Source of the DNA: DATKMG01 sp035541995
GTDB lineage: Bacteria > Acidobacteriota > Terriglobia > Versatilivoradales > Versatilivoraceae
Length of the DNA stretch: 13,002 nucleotides
Direction of reading: 5' to 3'
Assembly: GCA_035541995.1 (NCBI GenBank)
Contig: DATKMG010000021.1
Location: 1-13,002 of the forward strand
The position numbers and the translations under genes were made by a program. Numbering within the stretch: the stretch's first letter is position 1; the number at the start of each line of letters is the position of its first letter. Below the pieces are notes generated by a model. The model made no database searches. It was given only the letters and a program-made list of their open reading frames with translations, and was not told where the DNA came from. This document shows positions 12,375 through 13,002 of the stretch, piece after piece.

Positions 12375-13002
12375 ATGCAGATTTCCGGCTGGTTGTTTGA
12401 TGCTTATCCCTGTGCACGAGGAATGGTTCTCTGGGTTCTGGATGAGGCTGGACAGATGCACTCCTGCACGTCTGCCTATCATCCGGTTTTTTACTTGACT
12501 GGCCCCGTGCAGCTCTTAAAGCAGGCCCGGGACTGGTTTGCAACCACAAAAATACAGCTGCGAACAGAATTGATCGAAAAGCGAGAATTTTACTCCGATG
12601 ACTTGGTTCCGGCGTTGGAAATTCAGGTTGAGAATCCTCTCCACTACATTCCGCTGACACAGCGGGTATTGCGGCAGGTGAACGAGTTGGAGCCAGCTAC
12701 CTGTGATATCCCGCTCCCTCAGCTCTTCTTCATCCATACCGGCATGTTTCCGCTCTGCCAGTTGGCAGTCAGCCTTGATGGCCAGGGCGAGTTACAGGAG
12801 TTCCAGGTATTGGATTCTCCTGAGGATGTCAACTACCCCTATCCACCCCTGCGGACATTGAAGCTCCGCGTCGAAGGAGAGAACTACAATCCGGGTCATA
12901 GCCGCAACAGTTCGCTGATTGCGGAGTTTGACGGACGTGAGATCCTCCTGGAAGAAGAGTCGATCCTAGATGAGATCAACCGCCTCCTCAGAAATTATGA
13001 CC
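12375..13002 (+). CDS. family B DNA polymerase, N-terminal part, exonuclease motif I altered (3' partial)
   Basis: The window contains the first 209 codons. The N-terminus (MQISGWLFDAYPCARGMVLW, then SAYHPVFYLTGP) and the following region match the N-terminal domain of family B DNA polymerases. From about residue 157 the chain enters the 3'-5' exonuclease-like domain. PPLRTLKLRVEGE stands where normal enzymes have LxxLSFDIET, and SILDEINRLLRNYD fits the usual segment before DPDIL. The first catalytic aspartate of motif I is therefore Arg165 (RVE, 12867-12875), so proofreading is probably lost. This is a feature of PolB2-like enzymes associated with translesion synthesis. The polymerase palm is outside the window and its activity cannot be judged. 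GAGGA eight bases before ATG 12375, overlapping the preceding stop, supports the start. Confidence 0.8.
   Translation, partial: MQISGWLFDAYPCARGMVLWVLDEAGQMHSCTSAYHPVFYLTGPVQLLKQARDWFATTKIQLRTELIEKREFYSDDLVPALEIQVENPLHYIPLTQRVLRQVNELEPATCDIPLPQLFFIHTGMFPLCQLAVSLDGQGELQEFQVLDSPEDVNYPYPPLRTLKLRVEGENYNPGHSRNSSLIAEFDGREILLEEESILDEINRLLRNYD

Overview
This 13 kb window looks like a chromosomal segment of a Gram-negative, cobalamin-using bacterium with roughly balanced base composition. The gene set includes a periplasmic HtrA-type protease end, an ECF sigma/anti-sigma/Spy-like operon, a response regulator with a C-terminal Cys-rich module, a long B12-dependent MetH, LexA and a family B polymerase. 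It is compatible with Acidobacteriota or a similar deep lineage. That placement is a judgement from gene content and cannot be proved here.

Layout: (1) 1-516, + strand: the C-terminal PDZ part of an HtrA/Deg-like protease, cut by the window edge. (2) 571-4137, - strand: a complete metH. Upstream of it are a recognisable promoter, a palindrome over the -10 and a leader with possible hairpins, then a 346-base gap containing a strong inverted repeat. (3) 4484-5556, - strand: two small paralogous exported or membrane-anchored proteins of unknown function, apparently one operon. (4) 5770-6402, + strand: a response regulator. (5) 6652-8187, - strand: an ECF sigma factor, a zinc-finger anti-sigma factor and a Spy/CpxP-like protein with overlapping reading frames, a typical envelope-stress unit. 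(6) 8246-9202, + strand: a DUF72 protein. (7) 9212-9912, + strand: lexA with a near-consensus sigma-70 promoter and a 7+7 palindrome over its likely transcription start. (8) 10007-11033: one orphan small gene, then a gene graveyard with a frameshifted alkD remnant, a hairpin element and a broken hicB antitoxin. (9) 11034-13002, + strand: a RecA/Rad51-like ATPase that has lost both Walker motifs, a small helical protein, and the N-terminus of a family B DNA polymerase whose exonuclease motif I has lost its first aspartate.

The most interesting part is the lexA-to-polymerase region. A dead RecA paralogue, a small accessory protein and a polymerase that appears to lack proofreading look like an alternative mutasome, analogous in logic to ImuA-ImuB-DnaE2 but built on a family B (probably PolB2-like) polymerase. 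LexA next door suggests a link to the DNA-damage response, although I see no copy of the lexA palindrome directly in front of the polymerase genes. The alkD remnant in between is another DNA-repair gene, so the neighbourhood may once have been a larger repair island. Degenerate CACCTG/GGGGCTAGGG-type intergenic repeats and hairpins are concentrated in this same region, in keeping with past rearrangement.
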